30,028 bases of DNA from HGM11368 sp051883415 (lineage in GTDB: Bacteria > Bacillota > Clostridia > Christensenellales > UBA3700), in NCBI GenBank assembly GCA_051883415.1, contig JBJETR010000063.1, positions 1-30,028 of the forward strand, read 5' to 3'. Made by a program: the position numbers and the translations under genes. Position 1 is the first letter of the stretch, and every line of letters begins with the position of its first letter. The notes beneath the pieces are model-generated. The model had not been told where the DNA came from, made no database searches, and saw only the letters and a program-made list of their open reading frames with translations. Of the stretch, positions 15,311 through 21,920 are shown one piece after another.

Positions 15311-15608
15311 TTTGCCATAGGAATATGGCAAAATAGTGGAGAATCGCGAAACAAAATAAAAAAATCAGCCTACGTATATAGACTGACCACAGGGGAGACG
15401 CGATTCGTAAGGAGCTTTAGCGACGGAATAGCGAACTTATGTGAGCGTCACACGCAACCTTTTGCCATAGGAATATGGCAAAATAGTGGAGAATCGCGAA
15501 ACAAAATAAAAAAATCAGCCTACGTATAGACTGATTGGCAGGGGAGACGCGATTCGTAAGGAGCTTTGCGACGGAATAGCGAACTTATGTGAGCGTCACA
15601 CGCAACCT
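15311..15608 (-). repeat. Two tandem ~149-bp repeats made from the tRNA-Trp 3' end and terminator
   Basis: Copy 1 (15311-15460, 150 bp) and copy 2 (15461-15608, 148 bp) are almost identical; a partial third copy (15609-15715) merges into the intact tRNA-Trp. Read on the minus strand, each unit holds: the tRNA T-arm start GGTTGCGTG, a ~43-nt insert, the tRNA 3' end GAATCGCGTCTCCCCTG (copy 2 keeps CCA, copy 1 does not), a hairpin with T-tract (copy 1 15365-15386; copy 2 15513-15536, loop TACG), and a 10-bp hairpin TTTTGCCATA/TATGGCAAAA. The units are truncated tRNA-terminator duplicates and not functional tRNAs. The flanking 15184-15310 shows no gene or structure I can support. Open frames across the array are artefacts. 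Confidence 0.9.
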
Positions 15609-15648
15609 TTTGCCATAGGATATGGCAAAATAGTGGAGAATCGCGATG

Positions 15649-15684
15649 TAAAACAAATAATCGACCTACTAAAGTAAGTCGATT
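15649..15684 (-). terminator. Terminator of tRNA-Trp
   Basis: On the minus strand AATCGACTTAC and GTAGGTCGATT (15659-15684) form an 11-bp stem with one wobble pair and a TTTA loop, starting 1 nt after the encoded CCA and followed by ATTTGTTTT. Its arms differ in sequence from the terminators in the repeat copies while keeping the fold. Confidence 0.8.
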
Positions 15685-15759
15685 TGGCAGGGGAGACGCG
15701 ATTCGAACACGCAACCAATGGTTTTGGAGACCACTACTCTACCGTTGAGCCACTCCCCT
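15685..15759 (-). tRNA. tRNA-Trp (anticodon CCA), with encoded 3' CCA
   Basis: The minus strand folds into a complete cloverleaf. The acceptor stem AGGGGAG/CTCCCCT spans 15753-15759 and 15689-15695; the D-arm contains GGCTCAACGGTAGAGT; the anticodon loop is CTCCAAA with CCA; the T-arm is TGCGTGTTCGAATCGCG. Discriminator base G (15688) is followed by CCA at 15685-15687. A consensus promoter precedes it and a hairpin terminator follows. Its 3' end is the source of the tandem repeats downstream. Confidence 0.97.
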
Positions 15760-15771
15760 AAGTTCTTATAT

Positions 15772-15800
15772 ATTATATAAAAAAAGGGCATTTGTGTCAA
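15772..15800 (-). promoter_or_regulatory. Consensus promoter of tRNA-Trp
   Basis: On the minus strand TTGACA (15795-15800) and TATAAT (15772-15777) match consensus at all twelve positions, with a 17-nt spacer. Transcription should begin near 15765, 6 nt before the mature tRNA end. The promoter lies in the gap shared with the divergent proC. Confidence 0.9.
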
Positions 15801-15827
15801 CAGTTTATTGACAATAAGGAGATTATT

Positions 15828-16610
15828 ATGCAACAAAAATACAAGCTTGGCTTTATTGGCGCAGGCAATATGGCTAGAGCCATAGCAAAAGGCGTATTAA
15901 GCGGGGGGTTGCTCTCTGCCGACCAAATTCTAATGACCGACGTTGCTAAGGGTAGTTTTGAAGGTATAGAAATCACTGACGACAACTCTAGAGTGTTGCA
16001 AAATTGCCAATACGTTATACTTGCTATCAAGCCACAAGTATTCGATAATATATCCGACAGTTTTTGCGATATTCAAGCAGATGCAATTATCAGCATAATG
16101 GCTGGAAAATCGGTACAAAAAATAAGGTCGGCTACAGGCATAGAGCAAGTAGTGAGAGTAATGCCCAACTTCCCGTGCATGATAGGCAAGGGTATGGCTG
16201 CAATAGCTATCAACGATTATCCAAAGCCAATCAACGATTTCGTTTTAGATATCTTCAACAGCGTGGGCAAAGCCGTATTCTTACCGGAATCACTCTTTGA
16301 CACGGTCACTTCAATCAGCGGTAGCGGTCCTGCGTACGTATATTATTTTATCCAAGCAATGACCAATGCAGGCGTTGAGGGCGGGCTTAGCTTTGAAGAT
16401 TCCCTCAAGCTTACCTTGCAGACCTTCGAGGGTGCAGTCAAAATGGTAGAGCAGTCAACAATACCTATCGACACGATGATAGACAACGTATGCTCCAAAG
16501 GCGGTACGACAATAGAAGCAATCAAAACCTTCCGACAACAAGGTGTTGACCAAGCTATCCAAGACGGCATACGTGCATGCAAAAATCGTAGTGAGGAACT
16601 AAGCAAATGA
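15828..16610 (+). CDS. proC: Pyrroline-5-carboxylate reductase
   Basis: ProC reduces 1-pyrroline-5-carboxylate to proline with NAD(P)H, the last step of proline synthesis. I start at ATG 15828 (260 residues): it follows AAGGAG at a proper distance and begins one strand before the Rossmann motif GFIGAGNMARAIAKG (8-22). Other family signatures are VVRVMPNFPCMIGKGM, SISGSGPAYVYYFIQAM and SKGGTTIEAI near the C-terminus, where the substrate-binding helices lie. Length and motif order are normal. The stop overlaps the rnhA start (ATGA), so the two are coupled. Confidence 0.96.
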   Translation: MQQKYKLGFIGAGNMARAIAKGVLSGGLLSADQILMTDVAKGSFEGIEITDDNSRVLQNCQYVILAIKPQVFDNISDSFCDIQADAIISIMAGKSVQKIRSATGIEQVVRVMPNFPCMIGKGMAAIAINDYPKPINDFVLDIFNSVGKAVFLPESLFDTVTSISGSGPAYVYYFIQAMTNAGVEGGLSFEDSLKLTLQTFEGAVKMVEQSTIPIDTMIDNVCSKGGTTIEAIKTFRQQGVDQAIQDGIRACKNRSEELSK

Positions 16611-17044
16611 AGCAAGTAACCATATATACTGACGGCGCATGCTCGGGCAACCCGGGTATGGGCGGTTGGGGTGCAATCCTGATGTACAACGGTCACGTCA
16701 AAGAGATATCGGGCTACAACAAGGATACCACCAACAATCGTATGGAACTGTTCGCCGTAATTCAAGCCTTGAGACAGCTCAACCAACCTTGTCAAGTAGA
16801 GATTTACACCGATTCCGCTTACGTTTGCAACGCCTTTGAAGAAGGGTGGATAGAGTCGTGGCAAATCAACGATTGGAAGACAGCTTCCAAGCAAAAAGTT
16901 AAGAACGACGACCTATGGAAGATGCTTTTGATAGAATTATCTAGGCATCAATATAGATTTTTCAAGGTAAAAGGGCACTCCGACAACGAGTACAACAACC
17001 GTTGCGACCAATTAGCTACAGGAGAAATCAAAAGTCATCAATAA
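16607..17044 (+). CDS. rnhA: Ribonuclease HI
   Basis: RNase HI cuts the RNA strand of RNA-DNA hybrids, removing primers and R-loops. The 145-residue protein keeps the full metal-binding quartet: D9 (IYTDGACSGNPG), E47 (NNRMELFA), D69 (IYTDSAYV) and D134 (NRCDQLA), plus the catalytic-loop His in VKGHSDNEYNN (H124). The basic handle region of the E. coli type is present (DWKTASKQKVKNDDLW). It overlaps proC by 4 nt and is followed by a terminator. Confidence 0.96.
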   Translation: MKQVTIYTDGACSGNPGMGGWGAILMYNGHVKEISGYNKDTTNNRMELFAVIQALRQLNQPCQVEIYTDSAYVCNAFEEGWIESWQINDWKTASKQKVKNDDLWKMLLIELSRHQYRFFKVKGHSDNEYNNRCDQLATGEIKSHQ

Positions 17045-17174
17045 ACCATCTCATATACGATTAGCATACAATTAAGCCAAGTAATTCGATAATCAATGCT
17101 TTAGTCGAGTATAAGCTAATCAATTTATCTAATCAAAATCTCATTTATTTATCAAATCGATATTATAAAATATT

Positions 17175-17202
17175 ACAAGCCACCTGTTTGGTGGCTTGTT
17201 TT
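17175..17202 (+). terminator. Intrinsic terminator after rnhA
   Basis: ACAAGCCACC (17175-17184) pairs with GGTGGCTTGT (17190-17199), loop TGTTT, followed by TTT. It lies between convergent rnhA and the PadR-type gene. Its T-tract favours the + strand; it may serve both. Confidence 0.8.
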
Positions 17203-17218
17203 AGTACAATATTTTTAG

Positions 17219-18535
17219 CTAATTTATATGGAAGTATTTTGAGCGGAATAGTAGGTCATATATCACTATCGCAATTGGGATATTGATTAGCATTATCAAA
17301 GGTACGACGATAGGTTTGATAGTGGTAGAAGGCTCTTGGAAATTAGCTCCACCGGCAAAGTAACCTACGATAACTATGATTACAACCAGATTTATCAACA
17401 ATATCAACGAATTTATTAGTGCATTCTTAAGATTAAATATAGCAAGTGACCTTTTGTTTGGTGCCAGCCACATTCTGACGCCCGTCACAACAGGGGCGGC
17501 AACACAAGCCAATATACACAAGACAAGGGGTGCAACTGCAGTATATTTCAACTGAAAATGAGCAACCATAATTTGTATAAAAAACAAAACGCTCATGATA
17601 AGTGTAGTAAAGAATAGCAGTTTATTTGGCTTATAATACTTACCTACGTAGTATTCGGTAGTATTTTTCTTAACGTAAGGTCTGAGGGTATAGCCTTCGA
17701 CGGCAAGCTTATTCTTAAGTTCGCTAACGGTCAAAAAGTCAAATTCATCGTCATTGCTTTGCACGGCAGGGTGCTCAACCACTGTACTGTTGTTGCGAGA
17801 ATACAAGTTTTCAAAGCTTGAGATATAATTGACGTTGGTATTTTCATTGACTGTAGGCATCTCAGGCAACACAACGTTTTCAGGCTTGTTTTGTCTAGGG
17901 ACGTCAAAGCTAAATGAATTTTCAAAGCTATTGCTGTGTGTAGCCGTAAGATTTTGAGGCGGAATATTCGACGCTTGTGTGCGAATAGGATTATTGGCTT
18001 CGGCTTGGCTTTCCTGTTCGTTTTTAGTAAAAAATTCCACTACAGCTTGATTGTTTTCGCTCTCGGCGTCACAACTATCGTACGCTTCTTCCAATAATGT
18101 TTCACCTATAGGTTGATAAGGCTTGGGAGTAGACGGCTGTCTTTTAGTCATAGGACGCAAAGCGGAGGCGTCAAACGGCGGAGCAGTATTAGGATCATAT
18201 TTTTTGTCGGATAGCAAATTATCAATAATCGTACGACTATATTCCCATTGATATTGGTCAGTCAAAACAAAGTTCTTTCCGGCTTCGGATAGTGTGTAGT
18301 AGACTCTTTGCGCACCGTTAGAAGTCGCACCTTTATAAGAACTAATATAGCCCAATTTTTCCAAGCGTTTTAGACAGCTATAAAGGGTAGGTTGTTTGAG
18401 GGTATATAGACCTTGGCTCTTTTCTTTTATCTCGTTGAGAATTTCCAAGCCATACTTATCTTCGTTCAAAAGAGAGCGAAGAATAATGGTATCTACGTGG
18501 CTTCTAATCAAGTCGATGTTAGCGTTGTTGTCCAT
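17219..18535 (-). CDS. Membrane-anchored PadR-family transcriptional regulator
   Basis: Residues 13-95 are a PadR-type winged helix: HVDTIILRSLLNEDKYGLEI, LKQPTLYSCLKRLEKLGYI and RVYYTLSEAGKNF follow the family closely. PadR proteins are usually 100-200 residues and soluble. Here the winged helix is followed by a ~200-residue polar, Asn/Glu/Pro-rich linker (about 105-290) and four predicted membrane helices (about 305-327, 332-352, 372-394, 408-428). A membrane-tethered regulator that senses something at the membrane is inferred; the ligand and targets are unknown. The start has a GAGG ribosome-binding site on a very short leader. It is a single-gene unit; the small membrane protein upstream is separated by 261 nt with a terminator. 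Confidence 0.8.
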   Translation of the reverse strand: MDNNANIDLIRSHVDTIILRSLLNEDKYGLEILNEIKEKSQGLYTLKQPTLYSCLKRLEKLGYISSYKGATSNGAQRVYYTLSEAGKNFVLTDQYQWEYSRTIIDNLLSDKKYDPNTAPPFDASALRPMTKRQPSTPKPYQPIGETLLEEAYDSCDAESENNQAVVEFFTKNEQESQAEANNPIRTQASNIPPQNLTATHSNSFENSFSFDVPRQNKPENVVLPEMPTVNENTNVNYISSFENLYSRNNSTVVEHPAVQSNDDEFDFLTVSELKNKLAVEGYTLRPYVKKNTTEYYVGKYYKPNKLLFFTTLIMSVLFFIQIMVAHFQLKYTAVAPLVLCILACVAAPVVTGVRMWLAPNKRSLAIFNLKNALINSLILLINLVVIIVIVGYFAGGANFQEPSTTIKPIVVPLIMLINIPIAIVIYDLLFRSKYFHIN

Positions 18536-18552
18536 ACAATTACCTCAAAAAA

Positions 18553-18581
18553 ATAATACTATATTTTTTCCAAAAAATCAA
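18553..18581 (-). promoter_or_regulatory. Promoter of the PadR-type gene
   Basis: On the minus strand TTGATT (18576-18581) and TATTAT (18553-18558) are 17 nt apart. Predicted +1 is near 18546, which puts the GAGG ribosome-binding site at the very 5' end of the mRNA. Confidence 0.65.
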
Positions 18582-18657
18582 CCCTTATTTATACATAAAC
18601 AACCAAATTACACTAAGCTAAAGACACAAATTCAACTCACTCGGTATGCAAACGTAT

Positions 18658-18720
18658 CTAGTACTTTCTCCATATACGTACTAGGATTAGAATAAAGTAT
18701 AAAATAGGGCAGATATCTGC
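18658..18720. other. Two palindromes between the PadR-type and small membrane protein genes
   Basis: CTAGTAC (18658-18664) and GTACTAG (18678-18684) form an inverted repeat with a 13-nt loop. GCAGATATCTGC (18709-18720) is a perfect 12-bp palindrome of the size of a dimeric protein site. Neither has a T-tract. They lie upstream of the PadR-type promoter and could be regulatory sites; no direct evidence. Confidence 0.35.
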
Positions 18721-18745
18721 ATTGAAATAGGTACTTAAAGAAAGT

Positions 18746-18782
18746 GAAAAGACGGCGTAACCATTGATAAGTTACGCCGTCT
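18746..18782 (-). terminator. Intrinsic terminator of the small membrane protein gene
   Basis: AGACGGCGTAAC and GTTACGCCGTCT (18750-18761 and 18771-18782) form a 12-bp perfect stem with a 9-nt loop, followed on the minus strand by TTTT (18746-18749). It ends 14 nt beyond the stop of the gene at 18797. Confidence 0.85.
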
Positions 18783-18796
18783 AATTTTTAGTTAAT

Positions 18797-19177
18797 TTAT
18801 CTTCTCCTAGAGCCTACCGGTTGCTTAACCTTCTTAGTAGGTATCATCAAAATTACAAAGAAGATTATAAGATATACTATTGGGCTAGTAGCAGTGCTTT
18901 GTTCGGCATCACTCAAAAGCAAAAACTCTTCCGAGGCGTTGATTGCGATAGCAGAACCCGCATCACCTTTTACGTAAGCGATATTCATACCGACAAATGG
19001 AATAGTGTCATAGGTAACGCTTTCTAAAGTGCCAACGTCGATACTTTCACCACCCGACATATCAAAAGTTGCAAGAGCGAAACCATTGTCCAAGCTGATT
19101 ACGTTATATTCTAGTGCAAAACTTGCAACGAGCAATACGATAAGTATCAATTTAAACAAAATCTTAAAAAATCTCAT
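18797..19177 (-). CDS. Small membrane protein with two transmembrane segments, unknown function
   Basis: I start at ATG 19177 (126 residues), because GTGAGGAG sits 7 nt upstream as ribosome-binding site; the GTG at 19192 lies in that site. The N-terminus is basic and then hydrophobic (FFKILFKLILIVLLVASFAL, 3-22), a signal anchor. The middle (about 25-95) is polar and acidic, probably extracytoplasmic, with strand-like segments (ALATFDMSGGESIDVGTLESV). A second hydrophobic helix (about 99-113) is followed by a basic tail ending in GSRRR, which suggests inside-in topology. I recognise no family. It has a near-perfect promoter, so it may be strongly expressed. Confidence 0.7.
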   Translation of the reverse strand: MRFFKILFKLILIVLLVASFALEYNVISLDNGFALATFDMSGGESIDVGTLESVTYDTIPFVGMNIAYVKGDAGSAIAINASEEFLLLSDAEQSTATSPIVYLIIFFVILMIPTKKVKQPVGSRRR

Positions 19178-19209
19178 AAATAAACTCCTCACTTTATGTT
19201 CTAATATAT

Positions 19210-19237
19210 ATTATAATACAATCAAAATTTATGTCAA
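19210..19237 (-). promoter_or_regulatory. Consensus promoter of the small membrane protein gene
   Basis: On the minus strand TTGACA (19232-19237) and TATAAT (19210-19215) match consensus fully with a 16-nt spacer. The predicted leader is about 26 nt and contains the GAGGAG ribosome-binding site. Confidence 0.85.
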
Positions 19238-19849
19238 TATCCTTGCTAAAAATAATGCTCAAAATTGTAACAAATTATATAAAAATAAATAATTTTGCAC
19301 AACGCTAACCTATCTTAGACTAAATAGTAGAGTAGTAGGCGGCAACAATAACGCTTGATCGTTTTGATATAAAGCTAAATGCTACTTGTTCATATTCATA
19401 ACAATAATGTTATCTGAGCTATACTCACTAAATTACTAAAAATCAAAATGCGATATTTTGTACGTTACCTATACCTGTTATACCATATCAAAATAGGGCA
19501 AAAGTTGTCAAAATGCCAATATTTTTTCAAATCCAGCGGTAGTGTATACAAATCGACAACCAATATCTATTCGCAAAACACAACCTTTGCGAATAGATAG
19601 GGCTATTTAATTCTAATTTATCAAATATTTGATAATAATTTTAAAAAATTTATAACGTATATTGTTTAAATTGTTATTATTCCGATTATTGTCAACTTGG
19701 TATCTCTCTATTTGATTTTTATAATTTACACGTAGCTCCACGGGGTTACTATCAAAATATCGTTACAGCGTTGTCATTTGTCTATTTAGCAAAAAAAATA
19801 CCTATATATTACACTAATTATACAAGCTCAAATTATTGTAGTGCAAATA
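19238..19849. other. 612-nt gap without a recognisable gene
   Basis: This AT-rich stretch lies between two divergent promoters. I see no credible open frame with a ribosome-binding site, no tRNA and no riboswitch or known small-RNA signature. Its main structure is the 13-bp hairpin at 19565-19598. A smaller hairpin, GTAGCTCC with GGGGTTAC around 19731-19748, includes wobble pairs. A small RNA or degraded gene cannot be excluded. Confidence 0.5.
19565..19598. repeat. Perfect 13-bp inverted repeat, loop ACACAACC
   Basis: ATCTATTCGCAAA (19565-19577) is followed by an 8-nt loop and its exact complement TTTGCGAATAGAT (19586-19598). There is no T-tract on either strand, so it is not a standard terminator, and it is far from both neighbouring genes. 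It could be part of a small RNA or a protein-binding site. Confidence 0.7.
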
Positions 19850-19878
19850 TTGAAGTTTAGTTTTGATTGTGTTATAAT
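19850..19878 (+). promoter_or_regulatory. Promoter giving a leaderless recombinase mRNA
   Basis: TTGAAG (19850-19855), a 17-nt spacer and a perfect TATAAT (19873-19878) are followed by 6 nt and ATG 19885, so +1 should be the A of the start codon. There is no Shine-Dalgarno. This also fixes the start, since the upstream in-frame ATG at 19867 lies before the -10 box. Confidence 0.75.
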
Positions 19879-19884
19879 TTTCGT

Positions 19885-20973
19885 ATGAACACCGAATCGT
19901 ATTTTGAAGAAAGAAAATCAACTACAATACAAAAGCTTAGGGAAATCAGAAAGCAACTTCCCCTAATTTGCAACGAATATTTTATCGGTATTCAAAATTC
20001 AACGTCTGAGCTCACCCAATTGGGATACGCCACCGACCTTAGGTTGTTTTTTCAATTTTTAACCACACAAATCATAGATTTTGAAAATGTGAATATACGT
20101 TCGTTTAATTATCAGCACCTAGCTCAGGTCACCACGACTCATATCGAGATGTTTTTGGAATACGTAACGTATTACGAGGCTGACGGCAAAGCTCGTAGCA
20201 ATTCGCTCAAAACTAAGGCTAGAAAATTAGCTACTTTGAAGTCGTTTTTTAAGTATAATTACAACAAAAACAACCTACCGTGCGATCCTGCATCCAAGGT
20301 TATGACTCCAAAGATGCTAGAAAAACCTATCATTCGCCTCGACGTAGACGAAATATCAAGGCTTCTTGACGTCGTTGAGGACGGTCAAGGGCTTACGCCA
20401 CAGCAAAAGGCATATCACAAACGCACTGCCAAGCGTGATTTAGCTATACTTACCCTATTTTTAGGCACCGGTATAAGAATTTCGGAGCTAGTAGGACTCA
20501 ATATTGAGGACTTAGACTTCAACAACAACGCTTTCAAAATCACTCGCAAAGGTGGCAATCAGACCATTCTCTATTTTGGTGAAGAAGTTGCCGAGGCTTT
20601 GCTTGCATATTTGGACGAAAGAGCCCAAAATCCGCTCCTAGACGACCAATCGGCATTGTTTTTGTCCTTACAAAATAAGCGTATCAACGTGCGTAGCGTA
20701 CAAAATTTGGTTCAAAAGTATGCACATATCATCACTCCGCTTAAGCATATCACTCCGCACAAACTGCGTAGTACTTACGGCACTACCCTTTATCAAAACA
20801 CCAACGACATATACGTTGTCGCAGAAGTTTTAGGACACAAGGATATCAACACCACCAAAAAGCACTATGCCGCAATAAGCGATGAAATCAAGCGAGCCGC
20901 ATCAAAAAAGGTAACTCTGCGTAGCAATACAGACGACAACAACTCCAATACCGACCTAGACGACAACTCCTGA
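19885..20973 (+). CDS. Xer-type tyrosine recombinase/integrase
   Basis: Tyrosine recombinases cut and rejoin DNA strands through a covalent 3'-phosphotyrosine, for chromosome dimer resolution (XerC/D) or element integration. With the start at 19885 the protein has 362 residues. The N-terminal core-binding domain (about 30-135) is followed by the catalytic domain with R198 (GTGIRISEL), K222 (ITRKGGNQ), H292 and R295 (PHKLRSTYG), H318 (LGHKDINTT) and nucleophile Y328 (KKHYAAI), so all catalytic residues are present. An acidic, Asn/Asp-rich tail follows. Its place next to lexA and lack of element genes favour a resident Xer-like enzyme, but an integrase role cannot be excluded. It is longer than typical XerC/D (~300). 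Confidence 0.88.
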   Translation: MNTESYFEERKSTTIQKLREIRKQLPLICNEYFIGIQNSTSELTQLGYATDLRLFFQFLTTQIIDFENVNIRSFNYQHLAQVTTTHIEMFLEYVTYYEADGKARSNSLKTKARKLATLKSFFKYNYNKNNLPCDPASKVMTPKMLEKPIIRLDVDEISRLLDVVEDGQGLTPQQKAYHKRTAKRDLAILTLFLGTGIRISELVGLNIEDLDFNNNAFKITRKGGNQTILYFGEEVAEALLAYLDERAQNPLLDDQSALFLSLQNKRINVRSVQNLVQKYAHIITPLKHITPHKLRSTYGTTLYQNTNDIYVVAEVLGHKDINTTKKHYAAISDEIKRAASKKVTLRSNTDDNNSNTDLDDNS

Positions 20974-21125
20974 AGTGATTACTATAATATTGGATAAATT
21001 GATATATAATACTGTAAAAGATTTTAATTTACAATCATCTTATCAAAACAATTTTGCACAATATTGTCTAGATTTTGCTCAAATTCATAATTTTTCGTCA
21101 ATTTTTTAATATTTAAAAATTTTTG

Positions 21126-21154
21126 TTGCAAAATGCAAACATATGTGCTAAAAT
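21126..21154 (+). promoter_or_regulatory. lexA promoter with an SOS box in the spacer
   Basis: TTGCAA (21126-21131) and TAAAAT (21149-21154) have a 17-nt spacer. Inside it, CAAACATATGTGCT (21136-21149) matches the Gram-positive LexA site CGAACRNRYGTTYG at 11 of 14 positions. LexA bound here would block RNA polymerase, giving autorepression. Confidence 0.7.
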
Positions 21155-21172
21155 TTTGATAAGGAGAAGATT

Positions 21173-21805
21173 ATGTCATACACCAAATCAGCTCAAAAGT
21201 TACAGCAAACCTATCAATTCATCAAAGACTTCGTAGCTCGCAACAATTATCCGCCTAGTGTAAGAGAGATTTGCTCGGTAGTAGGCTTCAAATCCACGGC
21301 TTCAGCGCAATATTATCTTACCAAGCTCGAAGAAAACGGCTTAATTCGCAAGTCTGACGGCAAAAACCGTACGATAGAAATCGTAGACAACGATTGCACG
21401 CCTTCGCAAGATTATGCTAAGGTTCCGTTTTTGGGCAATATCGCTGCAGGTGAACCATTGCTTGCAGCTGTCGAAGTAGATACCAACTATACTCTCCCCA
21501 GCGATTTTTTCCGTTATGACGACCAAAGCTTTTTGCTTAGAGTCAAAGGTAGTTCTATGATCGATATAGGCATATTGGACGGCGATATGGTGCTTATCAA
21601 CGCTCAGAACACCGCCAAAGACGGTGACATCGTCGTTGCTCAAATAGATAATGAAGAAGTAACTCTCAAGAGATTTTTCAAAGAAAAGGACTGTATAAGG
21701 CTTCATCCGGAAAACAGTTTTATGAGCGACATAATCGTAGAGCCCGACCGTCAATTCCGTATTTTAGGTATAATATCCGGCTTATTGCGCAACCAATTTA
21801 GATAA
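21173..21805 (+). CDS. lexA: SOS repressor LexA
   Basis: LexA represses DNA-damage genes and cuts itself when stimulated by RecA filaments on ssDNA. The 210-residue protein has the N-terminal winged helix (YPPSVREICSVVGFKSTASAQYYLTKLEENGLI, split over 26-58). The peptidase domain has the self-cleavage site A92-G93 in NIAAGEPLLA, the nucleophile S128 in VKGSSMIDIGI and the general base K166 in EVTLKRFF; the spacings agree with E. coli LexA. AAGGAG gives a good ribosome-binding site. It is followed by a terminator and faces the ynbB-mutS operon. Confidence 0.97.
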   Translation: MSYTKSAQKLQQTYQFIKDFVARNNYPPSVREICSVVGFKSTASAQYYLTKLEENGLIRKSDGKNRTIEIVDNDCTPSQDYAKVPFLGNIAAGEPLLAAVEVDTNYTLPSDFFRYDDQSFLLRVKGSSMIDIGILDGDMVLINAQNTAKDGDIVVAQIDNEEVTLKRFFKEKDCIRLHPENSFMSDIIVEPDRQFRILGIISGLLRNQFR

Positions 21806-21828
21806 TATTATCAATCCTGATTTTATCC

Positions 21829-21855
21829 AAAAACCGCCCTTATACGGCGGTTTTT
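21829..21855. terminator. Bidirectional terminator between lexA and the ynbB operon
   Basis: AAAAACCGCC (21829-21838) pairs with GGCGGTTTTT (21846-21855), loop 7 nt. T-tracts on both strands suit its place between two converging transcripts. Confidence 0.9.
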
Positions 21856-21920
21856 CAATAGATTAAACTATATATCGGTTATTTTGATTTTTGATACCAT
21901 AGCCCCATAGAGGTTTGACG

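Noticed and set aside
15160..15354. 64-codon minus-strand frame containing YEVVLRYGQGNDR, faintly like a cell-wall hydrolase repeat
   Set aside because: It overlaps the end of the winged-helix gene and copy 1 of the repeat, lacks a ribosome-binding site, and the likeness is too short to support a gene fragment.
15266..15714. Open frames of 64-87 codons on both strands across the tRNA-Trp repeat array
   Set aside because: They are translations of duplicated tRNA and terminator sequence, repeat with the array, and have no ribosome-binding sites.
10689..15759. Complete integrative conjugative element inserted at tRNA-Trp
   Set aside because: No relaxase, VirB4, integrase within the block or matching attachment repeat near 10.5 kb is visible; only an att-scar origin remains possible.
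15311..15760. CRISPR array
   Set aside because: The repeats are ~149 bp, adjoin directly without unique spacers, and derive from the neighbouring tRNA gene.
19200..19235. Resemblance of the AATATATATTAT stretch to the Bacillus dif site near a Xer-type gene
   Set aside because: Similarity is confined to the AT-rich core, and the stretch is fully explained as the -10 region of the small membrane protein promoter.
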